The position numbers and the translations under genes are program-made. The notes under the pieces are model-generated. The model did no database searches. It saw nothing but the letters and a program-made list of their open reading frames with translations, and was not told the DNA's origin. Positions 1-9,208 of a stretch of DNA of 64,000 nt are shown here, one piece after another (position 1 is the stretch's first letter; each line of letters opens with the position of its first letter). Origin of the DNA: Oculatella sp. LEGE 06141 (GTDB lineage Bacteria; Cyanobacteriota; Cyanobacteriia; Elainellales; Elainellaceae); contig NZ_JADEWO010000004.1 of the NCBI RefSeq assembly GCF_015207605.1, forward strand, positions 186,001 through 250,000, in the 5' to 3' direction.

Positions 1-198
1 CTCCGGACCAACTCGCTGCTGGGCGGCGGCGGATACCTTGCGCTCTAACCAGGTTGAAACTAATGCCCACAGGGTTGCCATGATAATGATAAGCACCATA
101 GGCAAGGGCATCCAAACCACTTTGGCGACTCCGTAGGGCAACCCTAAATTGGTTAGCGCATCAACAAAGCTACCTTGAAGATCGATTCCGGTGTTCAT
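1..198 (-). CDS. ndhA: NDH-1 subunit 1 (NdhA), N-terminal part only
   Basis: Reading the minus strand from the ATG at 198 gives an open frame running off the left edge. The 66 residues begin [15 protein letters not shown], then show a hydrophobic membrane segment ([19 protein letters not shown]) and the signature [17 protein letters not shown]. That signature is characteristic of NdhA/NuoH, the membrane subunit near the quinone site of NADH dehydrogenase-like complex 1, which in cyanobacteria works in respiration and cyclic electron flow on the thylakoid membrane. Only the 5' end is inside the window; the full protein is normally about 370 residues. The start is supported by family similarity in the first residues. 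Confidence 0.92.
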   Translation of the reverse strand, partial: MNTGIDLQGSFVDALTNLGLPYGVAKVVWMPLPMVLIIIMATLWALVSTWLERKVSAAAQQRVGPE

Positions 199-321
199 AC
201 TGGGGAATCCTCCGGCTGAACGGGAGTTATTCTCTTCACCTACAGCGATCAATATAGTGAAACCTGCCAGGGGTAGGCTCAATTTTTAGGTAATTTTTAA
301 ATGACACTTGCAAAAACGCAT

Positions 322-357
322 AAAAAAGCATCCAGGAAGGTACTTTCCTGGATGCTT
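322..357 (-). terminator. Rho-independent terminator of the aldolase gene
   Basis: Perfect 13-bp inverted repeat AAGCATCCAGGAA (326-338) / TTCCTGGATGCTT (345-357) with a 6-nt loop. On the minus strand it is followed directly by a run of T (322-327), the classical intrinsic terminator layout. It lies about 40 bp past the stop of the minus-strand aldolase gene. Confidence 0.88.
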
Positions 358-394
358 GATTACTCAGTCAAAGTGGTTCGAGAACGGCTAAAGG

Positions 395-1474
395 TTAGAC
401 GTTAACAGTCTTCTTGGTAACGGCCGATAGCTCGCCCTTCGCGTATTTAGCGGCAAACTCATCCACCGAGACTTGCTTGATCTTGCTAGCATTGCCAGCG
501 GTGCCGAACTGCTGATAGCGATCGCTACAAACTTTCTGCATGTACTTGATAGAAGGCTTCAGGAAATGACGGGGGTCAAACTCCTTGGCATCTTTAGCCA
601 GCGCTTCCCGCACGGCAGCCGTGATCGCCAGACGGTTATCGGTGTCAATGTTGACCTTACGAACACCGCTCTTGATGCCTTTCTGAATTTCTTCAACGGG
701 TACACCGTAGGTTTCAGGAATAGCACCACCGTACTGGTTAATTAATGCCAGCAGATCTTCTGGAACAGAAGATGAACCATGCATGACCAGGTGGGTGTTG
801 GGCAGACGACGGTGAATTTCTTCAATCCGGCTAATGGCCAGGATCTCACCAGTCGGCTTGCGGGTGAACTTGTAAGCACCGTGGCTGGTGCCGATCGCCA
901 CTGCCAACGCGTCAACCTGAGTCTTCTCAACGAAGTCAACCGCCTGGTCGGGGTCGGTCAGCAGTTGAGACTGGTCGAGTTTGCCCTCAAACCCATGACC
1001 GTCTTCGGCTTCGCCCATGCCGGTTTCTAGTGAACCGAGGCAGCCCAACTCGCCCTCAACGCTAGCGCCGATCGCGTGAGCGACCTTTACCACTTCGCTA
1101 GTCACAGCAACGTTGTATTCGTAGCTAGCAGGAGACTTGGCATCTGCCTCCAAGGAACCGTCCATCATGACGCTAGTAAAGCCATTCTTGATAGCCGAGT
1201 AGCAGGTTGCAGGCTCATTGCCATGATCCTGGTGCATCACAATGGGAATGTGTGGATAGGTTTCCACCGCAGCCAAAATCAAATGACGGAGGAAGTTTTC
1301 GCCAGCGTACTTGCGAGCACCACGAGACGCCTGCAAAATCACAGGGCTGTCGGTTTCATGAGCAGCCTGCATGATTGCCTGAATCTGCTCCATGTTGTTA
1401 ACGTTGAAGGCAGGAATGCCGTAACCATTCTCAGCCGCGTGATCGAGCAGCAGCCGCATTGGTACAAGCGCCAT
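395..1474 (-). CDS. fbaA: Fructose-bisphosphate aldolase, class II
   Basis: Cleaves or condenses fructose-1,6-bisphosphate (and in cyanobacteria sedoheptulose-1,7-bisphosphate) in glycolysis, gluconeogenesis and the Calvin cycle; cytosolic. The 359-residue protein matches the class II zinc-dependent family over its whole length: N-terminal [12 protein letters not shown], the HQDH zinc-binding motif at residues 81-84, and the HGSSS phosphate-binding motif near residue 234. The ATG is preceded by AGGAGG with an 8-nt spacer, so the start is secure. It is transcribed alone and ends at a strong intrinsic terminator. No anomalies seen. Confidence 0.96.
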   Translation of the reverse strand: MALVPMRLLLDHAAENGYGIPAFNVNNMEQIQAIMQAAHETDSPVILQASRGARKYAGENFLRHLILAAVETYPHIPIVMHQDHGNEPATCYSAIKNGFTSVMMDGSLEADAKSPASYEYNVAVTSEVVKVAHAIGASVEGELGCLGSLETGMGEAEDGHGFEGKLDQSQLLTDPDQAVDFVEKTQVDALAVAIGTSHGAYKFTRKPTGEILAISRIEEIHRRLPNTHLVMHGSSSVPEDLLALINQYGGAIPETYGVPVEEIQKGIKSGVRKVNIDTDNRLAITAAVREALAKDAKEFDPRHFLKPSIKYMQKVCSDRYQQFGTAGNASKIKQVSVDEFAAKYAKGELSAVTKKTVNV

Positions 1475-1834
1475 AAATTTTCCTCCTAATGGATACTGTC
1501 AGCGATTTTGAAATAACAAACTGAATGCTTACGACAATCTTAAGATACTTTCCGCAGTATCGCGAATGTATCTCACAGATCGCTTAATTCTAAACATCCA
1601 ACCGGATCACTTTAACAGTCAGTATAAATCTTTCTGAGCATTTATGCTCATCAAAGTCAGTGAAGCTGGAACCGTTCAGCGTCCGGTTTGGGAAATAGGC
1701 GGGACGTTTGCAATGGTTCAGAGCAGGGGTTAGAGCCGGGTTGCTCTGCGACCCGTGCGGATGCGATCGCCCCGCACCGACAGGCCATTGGTCCAGTGCC
1801 ACTGCACCATTACCGCTTGTCTTACCTGAAAAAA
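1475..1834. other. Intergenic region upstream of the aldolase gene
   Basis: About 360 bases between the aldolase start and the tRNA-Lys gene. It must carry the aldolase promoter, but I could not place a convincing -10/-35 pair. Short open frames here have no recognisable family or ribosome-binding site, so no gene is called. Confidence 0.5.
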
Positions 1835-1906
1835 TGGGTCGCCTGGGATTCGAACCCAGAACTATTCGGTTAAAAGCCGAGTACTCTACCGTTGAGTTAG
1901 CGACCC
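1835..1906 (-). tRNA. trnK: tRNA-Lys (anticodon UUU)
   Basis: The minus strand folds as a 72-nt tRNA: 7-bp acceptor stem GGGTCGC/GCGACCC, D-arm with AACGGTAGAG, anticodon loop CTTTTAA giving anticodon TTT, and a T-arm with the invariant GGTTCGAATCC. The discriminator base is A and no 3' CCA is encoded; the four T after it may help termination. It decodes AAA/AAG lysine codons. Confidence 0.96.
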
Positions 1907-2040
1907 AAAAACATTTGGGAAATTCACCTTTACAAAGGTATCACATCTTTTGACGTTGTAGCAGCGAACCTCAAAGAATCTTTTGACCTGGATCGTTGTT
2001 TGCAGGCGCTGCTTGTTGCGCTGCCGTGGTGTAACGGTAG

Positions 2041-2910
2041 CTAGAGCAAGGCCGCCTTAATCCGCACGATCGCTTCTAAACTTTCCCCTGGGTTGAGGTA
2101 GGTCAAGTCTTCTGCTGTATTGAGCGCATTACGCGGTGCGCTCCACGGTTCCAGACAGTAATAGTCTTTGCCCTTAACGGCCCAAAATACAAGGGTTGAG
2201 TAGATTGGGTCATACTCTAGCTGGAGTTGAAGCTGGCGATCGCTGTCTGTGACGCAGGCGTATTGGCGAGAGAGTGGCTTCAGCGCTACATCAATTTCAT
2301 CCAGGTCAAAATCAAACCCACCTAGAAACGGGTGGCTGGTTTGGTTGATTTGGTTCGTATATTGATTGGCTGGAATATCAAACTGCAACTGCGACTTGTT
2401 GCTTACCTCAAAATAGGGGTGTAGCCCCGTAGAAAAGGGCATTGGGTCGGCTGAATGGTTGTTGTACCGCTGCTGAATTTCGAGGGTGTTGCCTTGTAGT
2501 CGGTAGGTATAAATCAACTGAAAGTCGAACGGGTAAACAGCACGAGTTTGATCGTTACTGCTAAGCGTTAGCGTAATGGCGACTGCTTCCTGGGTGATGC
2601 GATCGGTCACTGTCCAGGGCAAATCTCGGGCAAAGCCGTGCTGCTTTAAGGTGTAAGTCTTGCCGTTGTGGCTGTAGGTATTGTCTGGCAAGTTACCGCA
2701 GATGGGAAACAAGACGGGGATTCCTCCCCGTACTGATAGTTCGGGATTGGCAAATCTTGCTTCATCTAAATACAGGATGTCCTTGCCTTGCACCTGCCAG
2801 CGGGTGATGATGCCTCCCCGCTCTGGTACTACTTCCAGCCGGGTTTGAGCCAACTGGTCAGAAAGAATGTAGGTTTTGTATTGCTGCTGTTTAAGGGCGA
2901 TCGCAAACAC
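2041..2910 (-). CDS. Aldose 1-epimerase / hexose-6-phosphate mutarotase-like protein
   Basis: 289 residues with the galactose mutarotase-like beta-sandwich pattern: VPERGGIITRW near the N-terminus, then GGIPVLFPICGNLP, KQHGFARDLPW and the conserved STGLHPYF block near residue 160. The family interconverts alpha and beta anomers of free or phosphorylated sugars in the cytosol. HGFAR and the His in GLHPYF correspond to the usual catalytic region. The first codon is GTG, with GGAGAG 7 nt upstream; no better ATG exists nearby. Whether the substrate is a free aldose or a sugar phosphate cannot be told from sequence. Single-gene unit. Confidence 0.88.
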   Translation of the reverse strand: MFAIALKQQQYKTYILSDQLAQTRLEVVPERGGIITRWQVQGKDILYLDEARFANPELSVRGGIPVLFPICGNLPDNTYSHNGKTYTLKQHGFARDLPWTVTDRITQEAVAITLTLSSNDQTRAVYPFDFQLIYTYRLQGNTLEIQQRYNNHSADPMPFSTGLHPYFEVSNKSQLQFDIPANQYTNQINQTSHPFLGGFDFDLDEIDVALKPLSRQYACVTDSDRQLQLQLEYDPIYSTLVFWAVKGKDYYCLEPWSAPRNALNTAEDLTYLNPGESLEAIVRIKAALL

Positions 2911-3008
2911 AGGTGCTCTCTCCGTTTACCGCACTGCTTCTACCAATCTAGTCTGGCATTGCACCGAAAAGCGAACATCACCTCGATTTAAATCGAATCC
3001 TCATGGTT

Positions 3009-5132
3009 TTAATAGGCTTCAGTGAATTCGTCTGAGACAGGTTCTTCCCATGCGGTGGGGTCAGACTCTTCCAGGTAGTAGTCATCTGCATACTCGTCCG
3101 TTGCATATTCGTCCGTTGCATACTCGTCCGTTACATATTCGTCCGTTACATATTCGTCCGTTGCATACTCGTCCGTTACATACTCGTCCGTTACATACTC
3201 GTCCGTATCAGGCGATTCCCAGCTATCCCCCTCACTCCACTCATCGTCTAAAGGAGCAGCATCAACACCAGCCTCTACTGAGGTTGTATCCGCACCAGAT
3301 GAAGCCGTAGAGCGTCCTGGCGGTGATGATGGAGACTGTCGCTCCTCAGCACCCGATGGAGCCGGGGTAACCCTCTTGTCCTCCGGTTGACTGATTGCGG
3401 CGGGTGTGCCGGATGTCGTCGCATCGGATGGGAACGAAATAAATGAATCGGTCGCCCCTTCGGGAGAGGAATGCTTTAGCACGGGCGCAATCTTGGCATC
3501 TAAAACCAGGGGAGACTGCATGGGCTGTTCAAAGCGAGCCGAGGCCGCTTCGATCCGCTTTAAGATCGCTGCCCCGTCGTCGCCACTGGTCACCGTTGGC
3601 TTCGACTGCCGCACCTGAACGGGTAAAAACTCCAGACGCATCTGGCGATCGCGAATCGCTACCTTTAGTGCCGCTGTGTCATAGTCACTGCTGGAAGCGC
3701 TGCTGTCGGTGAAAATAAAGTCACCCAGGGAGTAAGCAATGACCCGATCTTTATAAATTTCTGCGCCTTGCAGCACATCCGGATGGTGGCCGACCACCAA
3801 ATCAGCTCCCTGATCAATGGCATGGTGCGCCAGCTCAACCTGCCATTCGGCTGGATACTCTTGCAGATCCTGATTCCAGCGAACGTTTACAACTACCCAA
3901 TCGACCTGCCCACGAATGGCACGAATGTCTTCTTCCAGTTGGATGTAAGAGCCAAAATTAATCCCTGCTAAATCGGTGCGGGCGGGCTGCAAATCAGACC
4001 CGGAGTATCCCAGGTAAGCAATTCGCTGCCCCTTAACATCCAGAATTTCGGGACGACGCGCCTGTTGCTGATCCCGCCCGGCACCCACAGCACGAACCCC
4101 GGCTTGCTCTAGCGCGTGTCGAGTTTGCATTAAAGCAACATTGCTGTCTTGCACCAGTTTCGTACTGGCCAGGTTAACGACATCCACTCCATTGGCTCGA
4201 AGCGCCTGAGCCGTTAATGATTGGGTAGAGTCCGTTGCCGAGGACACAGACAGAGGGGCGATCGGCTTAGCCAGATTAGCCATTGCTACATCGGCCTGCT
4301 GATACACCTCCATACCTGAAGCGGACGATCGCGGCAACCATCGTCTGTTGGCGGCGGCTGGCTCTAAGGCCGTGTCGCTACTGAACAACAGCGTCACGGT
4401 TGGATCGTGAGGATCGAGCACCGCTTGTTGAGCAACGGGCACTTTATCAACCGCCGTCTGCACTTCATTGGGTTGCAGTGCCGATGGCATTGCGGTCAAC
4501 GCTGCCGTATTGCGGGTAGGAGCATTCAACTGGGTGCTGGCGATCGGAGCCGGAGCATAGGTCAGCGCTTCAAAGCTACATCCAATCACAAACGCGGCGG
4601 CGGCGGAACCACCCAGCGCCACCGCATGAGATCGCTTCACCTGCTTTGCATAGTGTGTCAGGCGATTGACTGAGTCGGTTGCCCATTGCACTGATTCAGT
4701 TGCTATCTCGGTTGCCCGCTCCATTGAGACGGGTTGCAGGGTCAGGGGGCGTTGAGGTGGCTGTGAACCCATTGCCGACGAGTAAATCTGCCTTCCGTCC
4801 GGAGTCGCTATCAGGCGCACTGAATGATCCCAGAGAATGTCAGACGAACCAATAAACTTGGTAATGACTCGTACTCCTTCGATCAGCCCGGAGTTTAGCT
4901 TACAGAGGCGATGACAAATAAAGCGCAGCAGGCGATCGCGATCGGGTCGGCGGTCAAATTCGGCTAACACCAGCAGATATCCTGGTCGGTCTGCACCCAC
5001 GCGAACGTAGATTTCCTGGGGGGCAAGATAAACATTCAGCCAATAGGCGATTGCCCGAAAATCTCCAGATTTCGCTAGTTCAACCACCGACGATTGACAG
5101 ATCTCATCAACAGTTCCATTGTGATCAGACAT
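3009..5132 (-). CDS. CapA-family (PGA_cap) protein with TDEY-repeat tail
   Basis: About 707 residues. The first ~150 residues are a cyanobacteria-type N-terminal domain, followed by a hydrophobic segment near residue 180 (AVALGGSAAAAFVIG) and a linker. The central part (about 270-510) resembles the CapA/PgsA metallophosphatase-like domain linked to capsule or poly-gamma-glutamate synthesis: LLFSSDTAL in place of the usual GD motif, ANGVDVVNLAS, RIAYLGYSG, GADLVVGHHPDVLQG and IAYSLGDFIF. The C-terminus is Ser/Pro-rich and ends in eight tandem TDEY[V/A] units. The start is the ATG at 5132, 8 nt after GAGGAG; an upstream in-frame GTG lies inside that ribosome-binding site. The N-terminal metal motif looks degenerate, so enzymatic activity is uncertain. 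Confidence 0.83.
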   Translation of the reverse strand: MSDHNGTVDEICQSSVVELAKSGDFRAIAYWLNVYLAPQEIYVRVGADRPGYLLVLAEFDRRPDRDRLLRFICHRLCKLNSGLIEGVRVITKFIGSSDILWDHSVRLIATPDGRQIYSSAMGSQPPQRPLTLQPVSMERATEIATESVQWATDSVNRLTHYAKQVKRSHAVALGGSAAAAFVIGCSFEALTYAPAPIASTQLNAPTRNTAALTAMPSALQPNEVQTAVDKVPVAQQAVLDPHDPTVTLLFSSDTALEPAAANRRWLPRSSASGMEVYQQADVAMANLAKPIAPLSVSSATDSTQSLTAQALRANGVDVVNLASTKLVQDSNVALMQTRHALEQAGVRAVGAGRDQQQARRPEILDVKGQRIAYLGYSGSDLQPARTDLAGINFGSYIQLEEDIRAIRGQVDWVVVNVRWNQDLQEYPAEWQVELAHHAIDQGADLVVGHHPDVLQGAEIYKDRVIAYSLGDFIFTDSSASSSDYDTAALKVAIRDRQMRLEFLPVQVRQSKPTVTSGDDGAAILKRIEAASARFEQPMQSPLVLDAKIAPVLKHSSPEGATDSFISFPSDATTSGTPAAISQPEDKRVTPAPSGAEERQSPSSPPGRSTASSGADTTSVEAGVDAAPLDDEWSEGDSWESPDTDEYVTDEYVTDEYATDEYVTDEYVTDEYATDEYATDEYADDYYLEESDPTAWEEPVSDEFTEAY
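3087..3206 (-). repeat. Eight tandem 15-bp units encoding TDEY[V/A]
   Basis: The minus strand holds eight contiguous 15-bp units, each encoding T-D-E-Y-V or T-D-E-Y-A, near the C-terminus of the CapA-like protein. Units differ mainly at the Val/Ala codon and at synonymous Tyr positions (TAT/TAC), which points to recent expansion by slippage or unequal recombination. The unit length preserves the frame, so copy changes alter only tail length. Confidence 0.95.
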
Positions 5133-5505
5133 CACAGCCACTCCTCAAACTCCGCCTACACTACACCTGCAAAATCCAACGGTTTAAGCGAAGAATTTCT
5201 TGATTTGCACAAAGCTTGCCCAAATCTTACGCGATGACGCCTTCAGAAGATAAGACTTGGCTCGAATTTTCCAAGAAATTAATGTTTCGCCCGGTTAACA
5301 AAGCTCACCCTACCGTAGACCACAGCCTGATCGATCGGGTTAAGTGCTAACTCAACCCATACATCTGGATCTGTCGGTGATGAGTATCACAACCTTGTGG
5401 ATGACAGTATCACACAGTTTGGCCGATCTGAATCAAGGGGTAAGCGGGATCGATGGCGGATAGTTAAATGTAGGGGAGATAGACACCAAAAGATGCCTCA
5501 TTACC
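5133..5505. other. Intergenic region between divergent genes
   Basis: Roughly 370 bases between the divergent CapA-like and small plus-strand genes. Expected to hold both promoters. No clear -10/-35 boxes, dyads, RNA motifs or coding frames stood out. Confidence 0.45.
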
Positions 5506-5706
5506 ATGATTAGCAAGCTTGTCAAATCGGCATTTCAAACCGGGTATCTCAGCGTCGAGTCTGAGGGACTGATTCGCCAGGTTCTCGAAACTCGTGGTTA
5601 TCAATGTACTGACCTCACCGCGCTTGAGACTCTTTACCAGGCCATCCAAACAGGACAAATCAAGCGAGAAGCGCATCATAGAATCGGACAACTCCCAACC
5701 ATCTAG
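5506..5706 (+). CDS. Small conserved-looking protein, unknown function
   Basis: 66 residues starting MISKLVKSAFQTGYLSVES, mostly alpha-helical in character, with alternating Leu/charged spacing and a C-terminal QTGQIKREA. I recall similar short proteins in other cyanobacteria but cannot name a family. An overlapping open frame of similar size exists on the opposite strand; the plus frame is preferred because its composition looks like a folded helical protein. No strong ribosome-binding site precedes the ATG. Function unknown. Confidence 0.55.
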   Translation: MISKLVKSAFQTGYLSVESEGLIRQVLETRGYQCTDLTALETLYQAIQTGQIKREAHHRIGQLPTI

Positions 5707-5812
5707 CATCAATTGCGGTAAATGATGGGCGAAAACGATGACGGCATGGTTTGTCAGCTTATCCTAAAGAGATGTAGGCACTCTCGCCCCTACTGGTCTG
5801 ACCTCAACACCC

Positions 5813-7162
5813 ATGAAACCAGCCGATTCATCTCGACCCAGCTCATCATCCATGCCCGCAACGGAGTCGTTTTCAACTGACTCATCTACCAATCGTTCAA
5901 ATGGGGCAACCTCTTCAACGGCTGATTCTCAAGACTCCATTACAGCCGAAACCGTTCCCGCCGACGACCAAATTCAGTCGGATGTAGCGCTGAATGTATT
6001 GCCAGATGGTGTTTCATCCACCCGCATCTCTACCTCGCAGGGTGCCGTTAAGCTTGCGCCAAGGCAACCACCTCTGGTCTTGATCACGCTGATAGCGATC
6101 GCCATCATGATTGTGGGGCTAGTTCTGCCCAATCTCTGGCTGGGAATAGCTGGGGCTACGGTGACGCTGTTGTTATCGCTGCGGGTTCTCTGGGTTGCCA
6201 GCCGTTCTGTGATCATGGAGCTGTTTTCGGAAGAACAGCGATCGCTTACGGTCGGGCTTATTGGTGCCCTTGCCGCTACCTGGGGCATCCTGCAACTCAC
6301 AGGGGTGATTCAACGCAGTGCCGGTTGGTTTGGTCAACTCGACTGGAATGCGATCGGTGCGTTGGGCGAAGTGTTAGGAGCGCTAGGGCAGATTCTAATT
6401 GCCATTATTGCGGTTTATGTTGCGTGGCGGCAGTATGTCATTTCCAAAGATTTGACCATTCAGCAAAACGTCATCACCCAGCAACAAACCATTGACTCGT
6501 ACTTTCAAGGCATTTCGGATCTGGTGTTGGATGCAGAAGGCTTGCTCGAAGACTGGCCCCAGGAACGGGCGATCGCAGAAGGGCGCACAGCAGCGATTCT
6601 TAGCAGCGTTGATGCTGGAGGAAAAGCCAAGGTTTTGCGGTTTTTGTCTCGTTCTAAGTTGCTAACCCCGCTGAAGCGCGACAGTTTGTTAGGACGAGCC
6701 ATTCTGGATGGGCAGGGCGGCTATCAAGAGGATCGAGATTATGGAGTGCGGGTAATTGACCTGGGAGTGATGCTGGCTGCATCCAACCTGGTGGGCACCG
6801 ATCTGCGTTGGACCGACCTGAGCGAAGCCAATTTAATTCGAGCCAACCTGCACGACTGTGATCTGGTCAAGACCAATCTGGCGCGAACTATTCTATGTGA
6901 TGCTGACTTATCTGGATCGGACATGATGGGCACGCGGCTGTATTATGGTCACCCCAAATCGGCAACCCCTCGCAGCCGTACCGTTGTTCCCGACTATGCC
7001 ACGGGTGCCCACACGGGCGCTGTGATTGAGAATGCCAATTTGACCGGGGTTAAACGCCTATCTGAAGCGCAGCGCTACTATTGTTGCTCCTGGGGTGGTT
7101 CTGCCACCAGAGCAACGGTTCCGGGCGGGTGTGAGGGCATTCCTAATTTGCTAGGGCGTTGA
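5813..7162 (+). CDS. Pentapeptide-repeat membrane protein
   Basis: 449 residues. Residues 1-85 are Ser/Thr-rich and probably disordered. Hydrophobic segments occur at about 88-125 (VLITLIAIAIMIVGLVLPNLW and the next helix), 145-165 and 188-205 (ILIAIIAVYVAW), consistent with four membrane helices. The C-terminal half carries pentapeptide repeats of the A(D/N)LXX type (ASNLVGTDLRWTDLSEANL and on to about residue 375, then ENANLTGVK), which form a right-handed quadrilateral beta-helix. The family role is unknown; such proteins are abundant in cyanobacteria. Its stop overlaps the end of the convergent bvdR gene by 12 bp. Confidence 0.85.
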   Translation: MKPADSSRPSSSSMPATESFSTDSSTNRSNGATSSTADSQDSITAETVPADDQIQSDVALNVLPDGVSSTRISTSQGAVKLAPRQPPLVLITLIAIAIMIVGLVLPNLWLGIAGATVTLLLSLRVLWVASRSVIMELFSEEQRSLTVGLIGALAATWGILQLTGVIQRSAGWFGQLDWNAIGALGEVLGALGQILIAIIAVYVAWRQYVISKDLTIQQNVITQQQTIDSYFQGISDLVLDAEGLLEDWPQERAIAEGRTAAILSSVDAGGKAKVLRFLSRSKLLTPLKRDSLLGRAILDGQGGYQEDRDYGVRVIDLGVMLAASNLVGTDLRWTDLSEANLIRANLHDCDLVKTNLARTILCDADLSGSDMMGTRLYYGHPKSATPRSRTVVPDYATGAHTGAVIENANLTGVKRLSEAQRYYCCSWGGSATRATVPGGCEGIPNLLGR

Positions 7163-8128
7163 TGATAGCTCGATTGTTTTACCTGTTTCTGCCGATCGCC
7201 GCACGGCATCCGCCACTTTGAGCGCATACAGACTGTCTTCTAGCGTGACATAGAGAGGCGTATGGCCAGTTAAGTGGTCTAGCACCATCGTTGTATCTTT
7301 AGCAAACAGTCCGCGTCGGCTACCCACGGTTAGCGGCGTGGTTTGATCTGCCTGAATCAAGCTTCCCTGTTCCCCCTCTAGCAGGATCGCTCCCTGCTCT
7401 CCTTGAATTGCAACGCGGCGATCGCTCTGCCAGATGGCTTCTCCCTTGCCGTAGGTCACGTCTGCCACCAGTCCACTGGCAAACTTTAACTGCGCTGTAC
7501 AAATGCAGGACTTGTATTGTGAACCAGAATTACCCCAGAACCGAGCCTGCCCGCTCACGGTGGCTACACTGCCAAACAAATTAGTTAGCCGATGGATGCG
7601 GGAAACGGCTCCGACCAGCGGAAACCCAAACAATTCATGATTGTAGGTCCATTTTTGTGGCGCAGGATGTTGCGAGTTTAGGCTGGTCGAGCGGACATAA
7701 AAGGGGGTGCCGATTGCAGGTAATGCGGTAGCGATCGCCTGGTGAATGCCGCTCAGCAGCTCAATATGCTCCACATGCAAGAGGTTACCCTGGGCAGAAG
7801 CTAGCTGGATCAACGCTTCGGCCTCGGCAACGTCTAACGCTAGCGGATACTCAAGTACGACATGCTTTCCCGCTTGAAGTGCTGCACGAGCGATCGCGCC
7901 ATGATCGCGGTTAACCGTCGCTACAATGACCAGATGGATCTCAGGCTGCTGTACTAGTTCTGGCCATTCCATTGCCTGTGCGCCATAGGTTTGGCTGAAT
8001 GTAGCTGTTGTTTCCGGTGCGTGACCCGCTACGGCAACCAGACGCGATCGGGCATCGCCTTGGAGGGTTTCAGCTCTGAGCTTAGCTGCGTATCCTGTGC
8101 CAACGAGACCAACATTCAGAGGTTGCAT
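7151..8128 (-). CDS. bvdR: Biliverdin reductase (BvdR)
   Basis: 325 residues of the Gfo/Idh/MocA NAD(P)-dependent oxidoreductase fold. The Rossmann motif GLVGTGYAA is at the N-terminus, followed by HVVLEYPLAL and LLHVEHIELL, and later TYGKGE and VGSRRGLFAKDT. These last blocks match, as I remember it, the Synechocystis biliverdin reductase rather than generic sugar dehydrogenases. The enzyme reduces biliverdin IX-alpha to bilirubin with NAD(P)H, and in cyanobacteria is linked to phycobilisome function. The ATG at 8128 is chosen over an upstream TTG. The gene converges on the pentapeptide-repeat gene with a 12-bp tail overlap. Confidence 0.86.
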   Translation of the reverse strand: MQPLNVGLVGTGYAAKLRAETLQGDARSRLVAVAGHAPETTATFSQTYGAQAMEWPELVQQPEIHLVIVATVNRDHGAIARAALQAGKHVVLEYPLALDVAEAEALIQLASAQGNLLHVEHIELLSGIHQAIATALPAIGTPFYVRSTSLNSQHPAPQKWTYNHELFGFPLVGAVSRIHRLTNLFGSVATVSGQARFWGNSGSQYKSCICTAQLKFASGLVADVTYGKGEAIWQSDRRVAIQGEQGAILLEGEQGSLIQADQTTPLTVGSRRGLFAKDTTMVLDHLTGHTPLYVTLEDSLYALKVADAVRRSAETGKTIELSSTP

Positions 8129-8908
8129 TTTCAAGAATCGAGATCACCACTGGCTATTATCCATAGTCTATGGTTTGAATGGATCAATTCGATTCGTTAT
8201 CTGTGTGACCGATCAATCCCAGCGTTTCAGTCAACAGCTTTTGCTTAGAGGGTATCTGAGAATGGCTCAACATTCTAAATTAGCCCCCTAAATCCCCCAA
8301 AATTGGGGGACTTTGAAACAGAATTGATTCGGGAGTCTCCGTTCGGCTGAGCGCTCACGTCGAAGCCAAAATTGGGGGATTAAGGGGCGGTTCGAGTTGG
8401 AGCTTAGCACTTTTAAGACATCCTCTTAGATACTTCTAGCGATCGGGCGTTTCTGCTACACGACCAGAGCCTATTAATCGAAACAAATTAATGGCTGGGC
8501 GAGTAATTCCAGATGAATAACTGTTGTCTATTACACTGATAATTGCTGCTAATTTGTTAAAGGCTTTTGAGTTAGAAAAACGGATGGTTCAAGTGATTGA
8601 TTGCTCGGCTCCTTTTACGTTGCAGGGTCTCCAACTTGATAGGTGTTTGCTGGCCTGCCGTAGAGAATCAGCGAGGCAATAATAGGGCATGTATAAGTAA
8701 TTTAGGCTTAATTTAAGCAATTTGATTACGAATACCATACGTCTCCTCTGCCGATCGGACGTTACAGACCTTAAGTTTTCCCGTAGTATCGAAATGAGAG
8801 GTAGCTCAAAAAGCAGACTTCCGCTTTAGCAAAAAACGCAAAAGCGAGATATAAAGGATGCTGCGGAGTAAACTCTACTGCCGTTTGAACTATTGAGAGG
8901 ATTGTTGC
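8129..8908. other. Long non-coding region before ferredoxin, with a dispersed repeat
   Basis: About 780 bases between the divergent bvdR and ferredoxin genes. It contains the inverted-end repeat at 8247-8426. The part nearest ferredoxin has TATAAA at about 8851-8856 and a GAGAGGA ribosome-binding site just before the ATG. The rest shows no coding frame I would support. Confidence 0.5.
8247..8426. repeat. MITE-like repeat, copy 1
   Basis: 180-bp element with imperfect inverted ends: AGAGGGTATCT at the left and the complement of AGAGGATGTCT at the right. Inside are a C-rich/G-rich complementary pair (CCCCCTAAATCCCCCAA versus TTGGGGGATTAAGGGG) and a palindromic core with TTCGG..GAGCGCTC..CGAA around 8334-8367. 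Related elements occur at 28116-28311 and 46674-46836. No coding capacity. It looks like a non-autonomous mobile element or folding repeat. Confidence 0.75.
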
Positions 8909-9208
8909 ATGCCGACTTTCAAGGTCACACTGATCAACGAAGCTGAAGGATTGAACACGACCATCGAAGTTCCTGACGATGAGTACATCTTGGATGCTGC
9001 TGAAGAACAAGGCATCGATTTGCCTTACTCCTGCCGTGCAGGGGCTTGCTCTACCTGTGCTGGCAAAATGAAAGACGGTACAGTCGATCAATCTGACCAA
9101 TCCTTCCTGGATGACGATCAAATTGAAGCGGGCTACGTTTTGACTTGCGTTGCTTATCCCACGTCTGACTGCACCATTTTGACGCACCAAGAAGAGGAAC
9201 TGTACTAA
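8909..9208 (+). CDS. petF: [2Fe-2S] ferredoxin, plant type
   Basis: 99-residue soluble electron carrier that takes electrons from photosystem I and passes them to ferredoxin-NADP reductase, nitrite reductase and other partners. The cluster ligands are visible as Cys42, Cys47, Cys50 ([10 protein letters not shown]) and Cys80 (LTCVAYP). It is highly acidic and ends HQEEELY, as in ferredoxin I proteins. The ATG follows GAGAGGA by 8 nt. Length and the uninterrupted match make it a canonical photosynthetic ferredoxin rather than a specialised isoform. Transcribed alone. Confidence 0.97.
   Translation: MPTFKVTLINEAEGLNTTIEVPDDEYILDAAEEQGIDLPYSCRAGACSTCAGKMKDGTVDQSDQSFLDDDQIEAGYVLTCVAYPTSDCTILTHQEEELY

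Noticed and set aside
2020-2042. A D-arm-like stretch (GTGGTGTAACGGTAGCTAGAG) suggesting a second tRNA next to tRNA-Lys
   Set aside because: No matching acceptor or T-arm follows; the sequence runs into the end of the aldose-epimerase gene.
5464-5712. An 82-codon minus-strand frame overlapping the small gene at 5506
   Set aside because: The plus-strand protein has a more natural helical pattern; only one of the two is likely real.
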